From contig MKRV01000028.1 of NCBI GenBank assembly GCA_001897995.1, forward strand, positions 1-39,460: 39,460 nt of DNA, written 5' to 3'. Positions 8,454-16,258 of this stretch are shown here, piece by piece. Position 1 is the stretch's first letter. Every line of letters starts with the position of its first letter. The position numbers were made by a program, and so were the translations under genes. The DNA comes from Alphaproteobacteria bacterium 65-37 (GTDB lineage: Bacteria; Pseudomonadota; Alphaproteobacteria; Reyranellales; Reyranellaceae). The notes beneath the pieces are model-generated. The model saw only the letters and a list, made by a program, of their open reading frames with translations. It ran no database searches and was not told the DNA's origin.

Positions 8454-9662
8454 TCACGCCGGCAGGTCTTTCAGCCCGAAGACCATCTGCGGCTGATCTA
8501 TGTCCTTCAGCGTGTGCCGGCCGAGCGGCTCGACGGTCGCCGCGGGCAGGAGATCGGCGACCGCCTGCGACAGCATCACCGGGCGGCCGGTGAGGGCCGC
8601 GACCTTTTCGAGCCGCGCCGCATAGTTCACGGCCGGGCCGATCACGGTGAAGTCGAGCCGCTGGCTGGCGCCGATATTGCCGAACATCACCTCGCCGAGA
8701 TGGAGTGCCAGGCCGAACCGCAACGGCTGATCGCCGGCCGCCCGGCGGCTGGCGTTCAGCACCGCGATCGACTGCGCCGCGACCGAGGCTGCCTGCACGG
8801 CGCGGCCCACTGTTTCAATGCGTCCCACGGCGGCGCGGTCGGCCGAGCCTGCGACCGGCAGCATCGCCAGCATGGCATCGCCCATGAATTTCAGGATCTC
8901 GCCGCCGGCCGCCGTGACGGCCGCCCCCATGGCGCCGAAATAGTCGTTGAGCAGGCAGATGACGGAGTCGCGTGACAGCACGTCCGACGTCCGGGTGAAG
9001 CCGCGTAGGTCGCAGTACCAGATCACGGCGTCCAGGGTCTGGCCTTCGCCGCGCCGCACCTCGCCGGCCAGGATGCGCTCGCCGGCGGCACGGCCGACAT
9101 AGGCGTCGAGCAGGTTGGTGGCGGTGTCGCGCAGCGAGTGCGCCTCGACGATGCGGGTGAAGGCGAAATGCAGCAGGTAGAGGCGATCGAGGTCGCTGCC
9201 GGTGAATCCGCCAGGCCGGTCCGAGACGAGGCTGAGGGCGTCCACGTGGCCGGTCGAGAAGAAGAGGGGCAGGGCCACGTAGTCGGTCGCGCCTTCGGCC
9301 TTGAGCTGGCGCAGGACGGGCGCCTGCGGCTCTTCGCCCTCCAATCGGAAACGGAAGATCTTGCGCTGCTCGTAGACGGCCGGCAGCGGGTTGTCGCGAT
9401 ACTCGGCCCCTTCCTGGAAACCATGCGGGGTCGAGCCCCACTCGACGCCGCGGCCGCGCCGCCAGAAATAGCCCTTGCCTGCGAATTCCGGATGCCAGGT
9501 CCGCTGGAAGTAGGCGAGGCGGTAGAGCGGCAGCCCCGCCGCCACGATCTGCTCGCCGGTGGCGGCGATCAGTTCGGCGGTGTCGGAGATCCGGTAGGCC
9601 TCGGTGGCGAACCAGTGGGCCAGTGGATCGTCATAGACGCGGGACAGGGTCACTTCGTCCAT
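8454..9662 (-). CDS. Adenylate/guanylate cyclase (class III) with N-terminal GAF-like domain
   Basis: About 402 residues. Residues 1-190 resemble a GAF-like sensor (TDYVALPLFFSTGHVDALSLVSD); residues 205-400 form a class III cyclase domain. Metal-binding aspartates appear in WYCDLRGFT and FMGDAMLA; the Lys of ILKFMGD is at the base-recognition site, and a Thr occupies the partner position in FTVIGPAVNYAARLE, as in class IIIb enzymes, which also supplies the Asn and Arg. The predicted product is cAMP; no membrane segment is seen. An in-frame GTG at 9692 lies inside the repeat, so the ATG at 9662 is chosen. Both sides of the gene carry family A repeats. Confidence 0.88.
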   Translation of the reverse strand: MDEVTLSRVYDDPLAHWFATEAYRISDTAELIAATGEQIVAAGLPLYRLAYFQRTWHPEFAGKGYFWRRGRGVEWGSTPHGFQEGAEYRDNPLPAVYEQRKIFRFRLEGEEPQAPVLRQLKAEGATDYVALPLFFSTGHVDALSLVSDRPGGFTGSDLDRLYLLHFAFTRIVEAHSLRDTATNLLDAYVGRAAGERILAGEVRRGEGQTLDAVIWYCDLRGFTRTSDVLSRDSVICLLNDYFGAMGAAVTAAGGEILKFMGDAMLAMLPVAGSADRAAVGRIETVGRAVQAASVAAQSIAVLNASRRAAGDQPLRFGLALHLGEVMFGNIGASQRLDFTVIGPAVNYAARLEKVAALTGRPVMLSQAVADLLPAATVEPLGRHTLKDIDQPQMVFGLKDLPA

Positions 9663-9679
9663 GTCGGCATCATACCCTA

Positions 9680-9848
9680 CCTCCCCCGTCACAGCGGCTT
9701 GTTTACAAGCCGCGACGCGGGGGAGGTGGCTCTGTAATCAGGGCCGGAGGGGGAGTCTCGACGCGAAGATCATGACCCCCATCGCCCGCGATTACGCGGG
9801 CACTTCCCCCGCGCCGCGGCTTGTCACCAAGCCGCGGCGCGGGGGAAG
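9680..9848. repeat. Palindromic intergenic element, family A copy 2
   Basis: A longer relative of the block at 8301-8442. The left hairpin has CCTCCCCC/GGGGGAGG outer arms and an inner palindrome of 8-bp arms around TTTA (GCGGCTTG/CAAGCCGC). A GCCCGCG/CGCGGGC stem with loop ATTA lies at 9784-9801. The right hairpin has a perfect 21-bp stem (9803-9823 with 9828-9848, loop TCAC), the longest in the window. The core CGACGCGAAG is shared with copy 1 in the same orientation. The element lies upstream of the cyclase start and downstream of the radical SAM gene on the minus strand. Confidence 0.8.
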
Positions 9849-9870
9849 AAAATCATGAAGCTGACAGTGC

Positions 9871-11682
9871 CTATTCGGCGGCAGCCAGGCGCTGCTGGTT
9901 CTGCTTGGCTGCGATCTTGGCACGGGCAAGATCTTCGTTGCGGCGCTTGTTGACGGCGGCGCCGCCACCCGCTGTTTCGGCGAACAGCGAGAGCTTGTCC
10001 ATATCGTCGTCCATCACCGGCTGCAGGGCGAGGTCGGTGTACTCGTGGCGCCGGGGATCGTGCCTGACCCGCTGGCCGATGCGCCAGCCCTGCCAGGCCA
10101 GGCGGCCATAGATCTTGAGCTTCCGCACGGTCTCGACGGCCAGCTTCCAATGGAACACGCCGATCGGCTCGATCGGCATGCCGTAGCGGCGGTCGCGACG
10201 GTACTTCATGCGCACCACACCGCCTTCCAGCGGATGCACGCCCTCGGCCTCGAACATGATCTTGAACATGGTCATGAACTGGGCCGGCTCGGCCGGGTTG
10301 CGGCCGGGGATCGAGCCGTGGCGCTTGGCCACCGTCTCGATGTGCTCGGGCGTGTAGTAGGTGCGCCAAGCGTCACGGTAGGTCTGCTCGTACTCCGCAT
10401 CGCTCATCTTCGGATGATGCACGACGCGGTGATGGAGGTCGTACTTGTTGAGGTCCGGGTCCATCCACACACCCTGCTTCCAGAGCGTCTGATGATCCTC
10501 GGAGCCGGGCAGCGGCGTGAGCATGAACAGCTCGAGGATGTCGAGCGGCAGCTCCTTCTTGATGATCTCCATGTCGCGCAGGATCGATTCGCGCGTGTCG
10601 CCGGGGAAGCCCAGGATGTAGCCGGCCCAGGTCGAGGCACCGCTGGTGTGCCAGGCCTGCAGCATCTTGCGATATTCGGTGATCTTGTTCTGGCGCTTCT
10701 TGGCAGCGAGCAGATTGTCCGGGTTGACGTTCTCGAGGCCGATGAAGACGCGATAGACACCGGCCCAGCGCGCCTTGTGAATGAAGTTCGGGATGCGATG
10801 GCACTGGGTGTCGACCTGGATGATCAGCGAGACGTTGATGCCTTCGTTCTCGCGCAGCTCGATCAGCCGGTCGAAGAAGTCCTCCCAGTGCTTGTTGCGG
10901 GCCATGTTGTCGTCGGTGATGAAGAACGACGTGATGCCCTGCTTGTAGTTCTCGCGGACGATCGCTTCGAGGTCGTCGGGCGTGCGGAAGCGGCTCTTGC
11001 GGCCCTGCACGTTGATGATGGTGCAGAACGAGCACTGGAACGGGCAGCCGCGGCCGAGGTCGAAGCTCGACTTGCGGCCCTCGTTGCGCGCCAGCGCCGC
11101 CGGCGGCAGGCGCGGCGTCGGCGCCGCGTCGATTCCCGGCAGGTCGTCCATGTAGTTGTACAGCGGCTTCAGCGTGCCGTTCCAGGCATCGAGCAGCACC
11201 TCGTCGAGCCGGCCTTCCTCGGCTTCACCGGCATAGATCGAAACGCCCATGTCCATCGCCGCCTGGATCTCGGGCGGGATGACGGGAAGCATCGAGAGGC
11301 AGCCGGCAGCATGGAAGCCGCCCATGGCGACCGGGAAGCCGCCCGCGATGAACTGGCGGGCGAGGTCGACGGCGCGCGGGAACTGGTTGGTCTGGACACC
11401 GACAAGACAGATCAGCGCCTTGCCGCCGGCTTGGCGGACGTCGGCCATGATGCGGTCCGCGCGCACGCGCGTATTCGTCTCATCGTACGGCTTCAGGATG
11501 ATGTCGACGTCGGGCCCGAGAACCTGGCGCTGGCGGCAATCCTCGCCGAGGCCGTACAGCGCGGCGAGCGTGTTCGACGGAATATGCGAGCGCAACCACG
11601 TGATGGGGTAGCCATCGTCGTCATAGTGCGTCGGTTTGATGAGGATCAGCTGAAAGGTAGTACGCGTCACGACACCGCCCAT
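9871..11682 (-). CDS. B12-binding radical SAM protein of unknown role
   Basis: A 603-residue protein from the ATG at 11682, preferred over the GTG at 11721 because GGAG lies nine bases before it and the upstream 13 residues look unstructured. The N-terminal half resembles a cobalamin-binding Rossmann domain (LICLVGVQTNQFPRAVDLA, VAMGGFHAAG); the radical SAM CxxxCxxC is Cys213, Cys217 and Cys220 in GRGCPFQCSFC, followed by FFITDDNMARN and YILGFPGDTRES. Such enzymes are often methylases or ring-forming catalysts. It resembles hopanoid-type HpnP/HpnJ relatives only generally, and no hopanoid genes are near, so no reaction is assigned. A final 60-residue Ala/Lys/Arg-rich tail is variable. Confidence 0.88.
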   Translation of the reverse strand: MGGVVTRTTFQLILIKPTHYDDDGYPITWLRSHIPSNTLAALYGLGEDCRQRQVLGPDVDIILKPYDETNTRVRADRIMADVRQAGGKALICLVGVQTNQFPRAVDLARQFIAGGFPVAMGGFHAAGCLSMLPVIPPEIQAAMDMGVSIYAGEAEEGRLDEVLLDAWNGTLKPLYNYMDDLPGIDAAPTPRLPPAALARNEGRKSSFDLGRGCPFQCSFCTIINVQGRKSRFRTPDDLEAIVRENYKQGITSFFITDDNMARNKHWEDFFDRLIELRENEGINVSLIIQVDTQCHRIPNFIHKARWAGVYRVFIGLENVNPDNLLAAKKRQNKITEYRKMLQAWHTSGASTWAGYILGFPGDTRESILRDMEIIKKELPLDILELFMLTPLPGSEDHQTLWKQGVWMDPDLNKYDLHHRVVHHPKMSDAEYEQTYRDAWRTYYTPEHIETVAKRHGSIPGRNPAEPAQFMTMFKIMFEAEGVHPLEGGVVRMKYRRDRRYGMPIEPIGVFHWKLAVETVRKLKIYGRLAWQGWRIGQRVRHDPRRHEYTDLALQPVMDDDMDKLSLFAETAGGGAAVNKRRNEDLARAKIAAKQNQQRLAAAE

Positions 11683-11819
11683 CGCGGACTTCTCCAAGAT
11701 CAAACCCCGCGTGCGGTCCACTTTGCGCTTCTACCGCTTGACGGTATCCCAACCCACAATGCTCTGAGTTGATTCGCAACGCAACTGCGGGAACGCGGTT
11801 GGTGACTGCAATATTAGAA

Positions 11820-11852
11820 CAAGTCCACAACCCTTGGGGTTTTGCGGACTTG
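11820..11852. other. Hairpin in the divergent radical SAM / MFS intergenic region
   Basis: In the 295-base space between the divergent starts of the radical SAM and MFS genes, a 7-bp perfect stem (CAAGTCC 11820-11826 with GGACTTG 11846-11852) encloses an inner 5-bp stem (AACCC/GGGTT) with a TTG loop. Neither gene ends here, so it is not a terminator; it could be an operator or a leader structure. The surrounding sequence is richer in A+T than the flanking genes, as expected for promoters. Nothing else gene-like is seen in the interval. Confidence 0.35.
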
Positions 11853-11977
11853 AGCTTGTCCATTAGTGCGGGTGGGCCATGTCCGAGAGATTATTGCAGG
11901 CTGTGACCTGAAAGCGCAGCCTGCGGCGTCCTGAGCACCCGCGGAAAAGGGGCCGGAGCAGGGGGAAAGAACAAGAC

Positions 11978-13228
11978 GTGAGCCTTATCGCGCGCGTGCC
12001 GGCGCTGGCGCCCTTCCAGATTCGCAGCTTTCGCTTCCAGTGGCCGTCCGACCTCCTGGCCTCCTGGGCCTTCGAGATGGAGAGCGTGATCCTGGGCTGG
12101 TTCGTCCTGGTGGTCACCGATTCGGTCCTGGCGCTGGCGGCGTTCGGGTCGCTGCAGTTTCTCGGCACGCTTATTTCACCGCTTTTCGGCATGGCCGGCG
12201 ACCGGATCGGCAACCGGGCGGTCCTGCTGCTGATGCGGGCCAGCTATCTGGTGCTGGCGTCGGCCCTGATGATCCTGTTCCTGGCCGACCTCGCCGCGCC
12301 CGTGCCGATCTTCGCCCTGGCGGCGGTCATGGGCCTCATCCGACCGTCCGACATCACGCTGCGCAACCTGATCGTCGGCGAGACCATGCCCTCCGACTAC
12401 CTGATGCGAGCTATGGGCGTCTCGCGTACCACCGCCGACACGGCCCGCGTCGTCGGGGCGCTTTCGGGGGCGACCCTGGTGGCGGCTCTGGGATCGGGCC
12501 AAGCCTATATCGCCGTCTGCAGCGTCTATGCACTCTGCCTCGCCCTTACTTTCGGTGTCGGAATCCGTCGTCTGCGGGTGCTCGGCGAGGACCAGGCGAC
12601 GCAATCGCCGCTTGGCGCCTTGCGCGAGGGCTTCGCCTATGTCTGGTCGACGCCGGTGGTGCGGGCCGTGATGCTGCTGGCCTTTCTGGTGAACTTCGCC
12701 GCCTACCCGCTGGTCGGCTCGCTGCTCGCCTATGTCGCCAAGGACATCTACGGCCTCGACCAGACCGGGCTGGGGTGGCTGATCGCGAGTTTCGCCGCCG
12801 GCGCGCTGGTGGGCTCGATCGTCCTCTCGATGTATGGCGCCTATATCAGGCCGGCGCGCACCATGATCGTCTGCGGCGTGCTCTGGCTGTCGCTCAACCT
12901 CGTCTTCTCGTGGATCAAGGTACCGGCGATCGGTGAAGCGGTTCTGTTCGTGGTGGGCTTCGTCCAGAGTTTCTGCATGGTTCCGATGGCGGTGATCCTG
13001 CTCCGGATCACCAACCCCGCATTGCGCGGCTGCGTGATGGGCGTGCGCATGCTCGCCGTCTATGGCCTGCCCATGGGGTTGCTGCTGTCGGGGCCGCTGG
13101 TCGAGCAACTGGGCTTCGAGGCGACCGGCACGCTCTACAGCGCGCTCGGCGTCGTGCTCACGCTGGCGATTGCCTATCGGTGGCGAACCGAACTCTGGGA
13201 CCGCACGGCGCCTGCCAATCAACGCTGA
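11978..13228 (+). CDS. MFS transporter, EntS-like exporter type
   Basis: A 416-residue integral membrane protein with about twelve hydrophobic segments. The N-terminal half carries MAGDRIGNRAVLLLMRA, the family's loop 2-3 signature, and the second half repeats the fold (LIASFAAGALVGSIVLS). Overall character is that of the EntS/MFS_3 exporter group, which exports siderophores or drugs, but no siderophore genes are near and the substrate is unknown. The GTG start has a purine-rich GGGGGAAAG about 9-16 bases upstream. It lies divergent to the radical SAM gene and 35 bases before the LpxR-like gene. Confidence 0.85.
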   Translation: MSLIARVPALAPFQIRSFRFQWPSDLLASWAFEMESVILGWFVLVVTDSVLALAAFGSLQFLGTLISPLFGMAGDRIGNRAVLLLMRASYLVLASALMILFLADLAAPVPIFALAAVMGLIRPSDITLRNLIVGETMPSDYLMRAMGVSRTTADTARVVGALSGATLVAALGSGQAYIAVCSVYALCLALTFGVGIRRLRVLGEDQATQSPLGALREGFAYVWSTPVVRAVMLLAFLVNFAAYPLVGSLLAYVAKDIYGLDQTGLGWLIASFAAGALVGSIVLSMYGAYIRPARTMIVCGVLWLSLNLVFSWIKVPAIGEAVLFVVGFVQSFCMVPMAVILLRITNPALRGCVMGVRMLAVYGLPMGLLLSGPLVEQLGFEATGTLYSALGVVLTLAIAYRWRTELWDRTAPANQR

Positions 13229-13263
13229 TCGCAACCGCCCCTGCAGGTGGACGTTTTCAGAGG

Positions 13264-14346
13264 ATGGAATGTCGTATCGCGCGGGCCGTGACACCGGTGG
13301 CCGCCATTTTCTTTGCCGCCATCGCACCGGCCGCCGCCCAATCGATTCCACCTTCCGCGACCGAGGACGAGCGGCGCAGCATCTACACGATCCAGGTCGA
13401 GAACGACGTCTTCAATCGGTTCAGCCCGTCCGATCGCGACTATACGAGCGGTGTGCGACTGGGCTGGCTGTCGCCGGCGATCACGGAAATGTCGCCAGGC
13501 TGGGTCGCGCTCACGACGGTGCCGACCTTCTTCGGTGAGGCTCCGGCCGATTCGGTGATTCGCCGCTTTGCGCTGTCCATCGGCCAGGCGATGTACACGC
13601 CCGAGAACGTCTACACCTCGCAGCCGATCTACAACGATCGGCCCTATGCCGCCTGGCTCTATGCCAGCTTCGCCCTGCAGTACACCTACAAGCGGCGCGA
13701 TCCCAAGACCGGCGTCGACGAGCCGACCCGGCTCGATACCTTGCAGCTGGATGTCGGCGTGATCGGACCGGCCGCCGGCGGCGAGTTCGTGCAGAACAAC
13801 TTCCATACGCTGATCGGCGTGGCCAAGAGCTACGGATGGGCCAATCAGCTGCACAACGAGCCGACGCTCGGCCTCACCTTCGAGCGTCGCTGGCGCACCG
13901 GACGGGCGGTGTTGATCGACGATCCCAAGCTGGAGGTCGATTTCATCCCGCGCATGGGGGCATCGATCGGCAACGCCGCGACCTACGCGGCGGTCGGCGG
14001 CACGGCGCGGATCGGCAAGAATCTGCGGGATGATTTCGGCCCGACGCGCGCCCGGCCGGCCTTGCCGGGGTCGGAGGCCTTCATCGGCGACGGCAGTTTC
14101 GGCTGGTATCTGTTCGTCGGGATCGACGGCTCGGCGGTCGCCCGCAACATCTTCCTCGACGGCAACACGGACGGGAACAGCCTCCGCGTGTCGCATCGGC
14201 CGTTCGTCGGCGAGCTGCAGGCCGGCCTCGCCATCCTCTATCGCGGCGTGCGGATTTCCTACACGCAGGTGCTGCGAACGCCGGAATTCTTCGAACGCGA
14301 GCGCTTCCAGCAGTTCGGCTCGCTCAACTTGACGTTTCGGTACTGA
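13264..14346 (+). CDS. LpxR-like outer-membrane lipid A deacylase (DUF2219)
   Basis: A 360-residue secreted beta-barrel protein. A signal peptide (IFFAAIAPAAAQ) is followed by QVENDVFNR, whose Asn47-Asp48 match the conserved ND pair of LpxR, then a RDYTSGVRLGW segment, NNFHTLIGVAKSYGW with the likely catalytic His, and the QLHNEPTLGL segment with the conserved Glu. The protein ends in a C-terminal Phe-Arg-Tyr (LTFRY), as usual for barrel insertion. LpxR removes the 3'-acyloxyacyl group of lipid A in the outer membrane, a Ca2+-dependent reaction. The ATG is chosen because the signal peptide begins at once; an open frame runs further upstream into the MFS gene, and the ribosome site is weak. 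Confidence 0.85.
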   Translation: MECRIARAVTPVAAIFFAAIAPAAAQSIPPSATEDERRSIYTIQVENDVFNRFSPSDRDYTSGVRLGWLSPAITEMSPGWVALTTVPTFFGEAPADSVIRRFALSIGQAMYTPENVYTSQPIYNDRPYAAWLYASFALQYTYKRRDPKTGVDEPTRLDTLQLDVGVIGPAAGGEFVQNNFHTLIGVAKSYGWANQLHNEPTLGLTFERRWRTGRAVLIDDPKLEVDFIPRMGASIGNAATYAAVGGTARIGKNLRDDFGPTRARPALPGSEAFIGDGSFGWYLFVGIDGSAVARNIFLDGNTDGNSLRVSHRPFVGELQAGLAILYRGVRISYTQVLRTPEFFERERFQQFGSLNLTFRY

Positions 14347-14375
14347 AGCGGTCGATGCTGGAACGGAGTTAAGTG

Positions 14376-14411
14376 CCTGGCCGGAAGAACCGCGCGGTCC
14401 CTCCGGCCGGG
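14376..14411. terminator. Hairpin between convergent lpxR-like and sodB genes
   Basis: A 10-bp stem (14376-14385 CCTGGCCGGA with 14402-14411 TCCGGCCGGG, one G-T pair) encloses a loop that itself holds ACCGCGCGGT. It lies between two genes that face each other, so it may end transcription from both sides, but there is no T tract. Just beyond it GTATCAGCC occurs twice (14417-14425, 14429-14437), the second copy containing the sodB stop. Confidence 0.45.
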
Positions 14412-14431
14412 CGCCAGTATCAGCCCTCGTA

Positions 14432-15046
14432 TCAGCCGAGGTTCTTTTCGGCGAAGGCCCAGTTGGCGAGCTTGTCGAGCCACGCCTGGATGTGGTCGGG
14501 GCGGCGGTTCTGGAAGTCGAGGTAGTAGGCGTGCTCCCACACGTCGGCGACCAGCAGCGGCGTGCCGCCATGCGCGATCGGCGTGTCGGCGTTGGCCGTG
14601 GTCTCGATCTTGAGCTTGCCGTCCTTGCCCTTCACCAGCCAGGCCCAGCCGCTGCCGAACTGGCCGACGGCCGCCGCCTTGAAGGCCGCCTTGAACTCGG
14701 CAACGCCGCCGAAGCTCTCATCCAGCGCGGCCTTGATCTTGCCGGTCGGTTCGCCGCCCTTAGGCGCCATCGAGTCCCAGTAGAAGGTGTGGTTCCAGAT
14801 CTGGGCGGCGTTGTTGAAGATCGCCTTGCCCTTCTCGTCCTTGGCCGACTTCTTGATGACGTCCTCGAGCGACAGCTCGGCGTAAGCCGTACCGGCCGCC
14901 AGCTCGTTCAGCTTGTCGACATAGGCCTTGTGATGCTTGCCGTAATGGAAGGAGATGGTGTTGGCCGAAACCACCGGCGCCAGGGCGTCATCCGCGTAAG
15001 GCAGAGCCGGCAGGGTGAAATTGGGCTTGGCTTTGTCGAGTGGCAT
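14432..15046 (-). CDS. sodB: Superoxide dismutase, Fe type
   Basis: A 204-residue cytoplasmic superoxide dismutase that converts superoxide to O2 and H2O2. Metal ligands are visible: His34 ([13 protein letters not shown]), His86 (NHTFYW), Asp168 and His172 (ADVWEHAYY). Gln82 in AAQIWNHT is the outer-sphere glutamine at the iron-type position; Mn enzymes usually place it later, so an Fe cofactor is most likely. Because AAGGA sits eight bases before it, the ATG at 15046 is the start, not the one 54 bases further upstream. It is divergent from bfr, an arrangement that puts iron-dependent superoxide defence beside iron storage. Confidence 0.96.
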   Translation of the reverse strand: MPLDKAKPNFTLPALPYADDALAPVVSANTISFHYGKHHKAYVDKLNELAAGTAYAELSLEDVIKKSAKDEKGKAIFNNAAQIWNHTFYWDSMAPKGGEPTGKIKAALDESFGGVAEFKAAFKAAAVGQFGSGWAWLVKGKDGKLKIETTANADTPIAHGGTPLLVADVWEHAYYLDFQNRRPDHIQAWLDKLANWAFAEKNLG

Positions 15047-15430
15047 GACGCGTATCCTTACGGCTGGCCCGGAACCTCCCGGGCGGGCGGCGTTCGACAT
15101 GAACGTTCTGCAACATAAGACGTCGCCGTTTGCGATGACGTTGCGGTTTGCTTCCTGACCTGGGTGAAAAGGTCGCGGTTGCCGTAGAGCCTGTCGGGTC
15201 TTGTTGGCGCGGAATTTCGTGCGGGGAGTCTCGGTCGGCGAACCGGAGTCTCGATCGGCGAATAAGAGGCATGTCGGTCGACGAAAGCGGCGAGTGAGAA
15301 CCAGTCGCGCATTTACAAGGCCTTACGCGCAGTTTTTTAAGCGAACGGTTATCACTTGCGCACTCTGTGGTTGCGCCGTGGTGTTCCGTGAGTATCTGTA
15401 CCGACCTACTCACATCAGAGGAGGTCCGCC
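15047..15430. promoter_or_regulatory. sodB-bfr divergent intergenic region with two sets of short direct repeats
   Basis: This 384-base space holds no convincing gene. Two adjacent 18-base units (15116-15133 and 15134-15151) agree at 14 positions, about 70-105 bases from the sodB start. A second set consists of two 18-base units (15225-15242, 15245-15262) that differ at one base, plus a weaker third (about 15273-15285). An A+T-rich patch (15332-15355) and a possible but weak -35/-10 pair (TTGCGC 15371, TATCTG 15393) lie before bfr. The repeats might be operators, but no Fur, Irr or RirA consensus was recognised. Confidence 0.4.
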
Positions 15431-15916
15431 GTGAAAGGCAATCAGCAGATCATCGCCGAGCTGAACAAGCTCCTGAAGAACGAGCTGACGGCGATCAACC
15501 AGTACTTCCTCCATGCCCGCATGATGAAGCACTGGGGCTTCGAGCGTCTCGGTAAGAAAATCTACGAAGAGTCGATCGGCGAGATGAAGCACGCCGACAA
15601 GCTCATCCAGCGCATCCTGTTGCTCGACGGTCTGCCCAATCTCCAGGATCTCGGCAAGATCGCGATCGGCGAGACGGTACCGGAGTGCCTTGCAGCCGAT
15701 CTCAAGCTCGAGACGGCGGCGCGAACGGCGCTGGTCGCCGCGGTGACCCATTGCGAGGCCGCGAAGGACTATGTCAGCCGCGAGATCGCCGTCAGCATCC
15801 TCGAGGATGCCGAGGAGCATATCGACTTCCTGGAGACCGAGATCGGCCTGATCGGGAAGGTCGGCGAGCAGAACTATCTGCAGACGCAGATCGGCGAGGG
15901 CAAGGACCCGAGCTGA
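15431..15916 (+). CDS. bfr: Bacterioferritin
   Basis: A 161-residue haem-containing ferritin that stores iron in 24-subunit shells. It aligns without gaps to E. coli Bfr as I remember it: Glu18, Glu51, His54, Glu94 and His130 of the diiron centre and haem ligand Met52 are all present, but the Glu127 position is Ala (EDAEEHID), so one ferroxidase ligand is missing. Neighbouring glutamates 128 and 129 may or may not substitute. The GTG start has GAGGAGG about 7 bases upstream. The stop faces bfd, 36 bases away, and the start is divergent from sodB. Confidence 0.95.
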   Translation: MKGNQQIIAELNKLLKNELTAINQYFLHARMMKHWGFERLGKKIYEESIGEMKHADKLIQRILLLDGLPNLQDLGKIAIGETVPECLAADLKLETAARTALVAAVTHCEAAKDYVSREIAVSILEDAEEHIDFLETEIGLIGKVGEQNYLQTQIGEGKDPS

Positions 15917-15934
15917 AGGTAAAGGAAGGTGGGG

Positions 15935-15957
15935 ACTGGCGGGCGGCGCCCGTCAGT
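15935..15957 (+). terminator. Hairpin at the bfr/bfd convergent junction
   Basis: A 10-bp stem with one G-U pair (ACTGGCGGGC 15935-15944 with GCCCGTCAGT 15948-15957) and a GGC loop lies just after bfr and overlaps the last codon and stop of bfd on the other strand. It is stronger as plus-strand RNA, where the odd pair is G-U, so it would mainly end bfr transcripts. No T tract follows, so termination would need a factor or be weak. Confidence 0.45.
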
Positions 15958-16156
15958 CGGCCGCGAGCAGGGTCGGCTGCGTCGTCCGCTCGTGGGAAAT
16001 CGTGCGCGCAATACGGTCGCGCATGTCGCAGGCGCAGGTCCCACATTGAGGGCTCTTGCCGCAGGCCCGGAAGACGTCGGCGGGGCGACGGGCTCCTGCC
16101 CGGACGGCAGCGTCGACTTCGCGTTCCCGAATAGCCTTGCAGATGCAGATGTACAT
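15953..16156 (-). CDS. bfd: Bacterioferritin-associated ferredoxin
   Basis: A 67-residue [2Fe-2S] protein that docks on bacterioferritin and passes electrons through its haem to release stored iron. The start at MYICICKAIRE is preferred because Bfd normally begins there; an ATG six codons earlier is in frame. Cysteines fit the Bfd pattern: CxC at the N-terminus and QCGTC later, with the FRACGKSP loop between. It is convergent with bfr, so the two are not one operon here. The C-terminus is a short extension rich in T and L (QPTLLAAD). Confidence 0.88.
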   Translation of the reverse strand: MYICICKAIREREVDAAVRAGARRPADVFRACGKSPQCGTCACDMRDRIARTISHERTTQPTLLAAD

Positions 16157-16258
16157 GCCTGGCGGCGTTCCCATGCTCTTGCGACTTACTCGCAGACGCA
16201 AAGATAGGATGCCGCCCAGAGCCGGTCAAGCACCCTCCGCGACGGCGGCCGAACCGGG

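Noticed and set aside
15047..15430. Fur, Irr or RirA boxes upstream of sodB and bfr
   Set aside because: I looked for the palindromes of these regulators and saw none that fits well; the direct repeats are reported instead.
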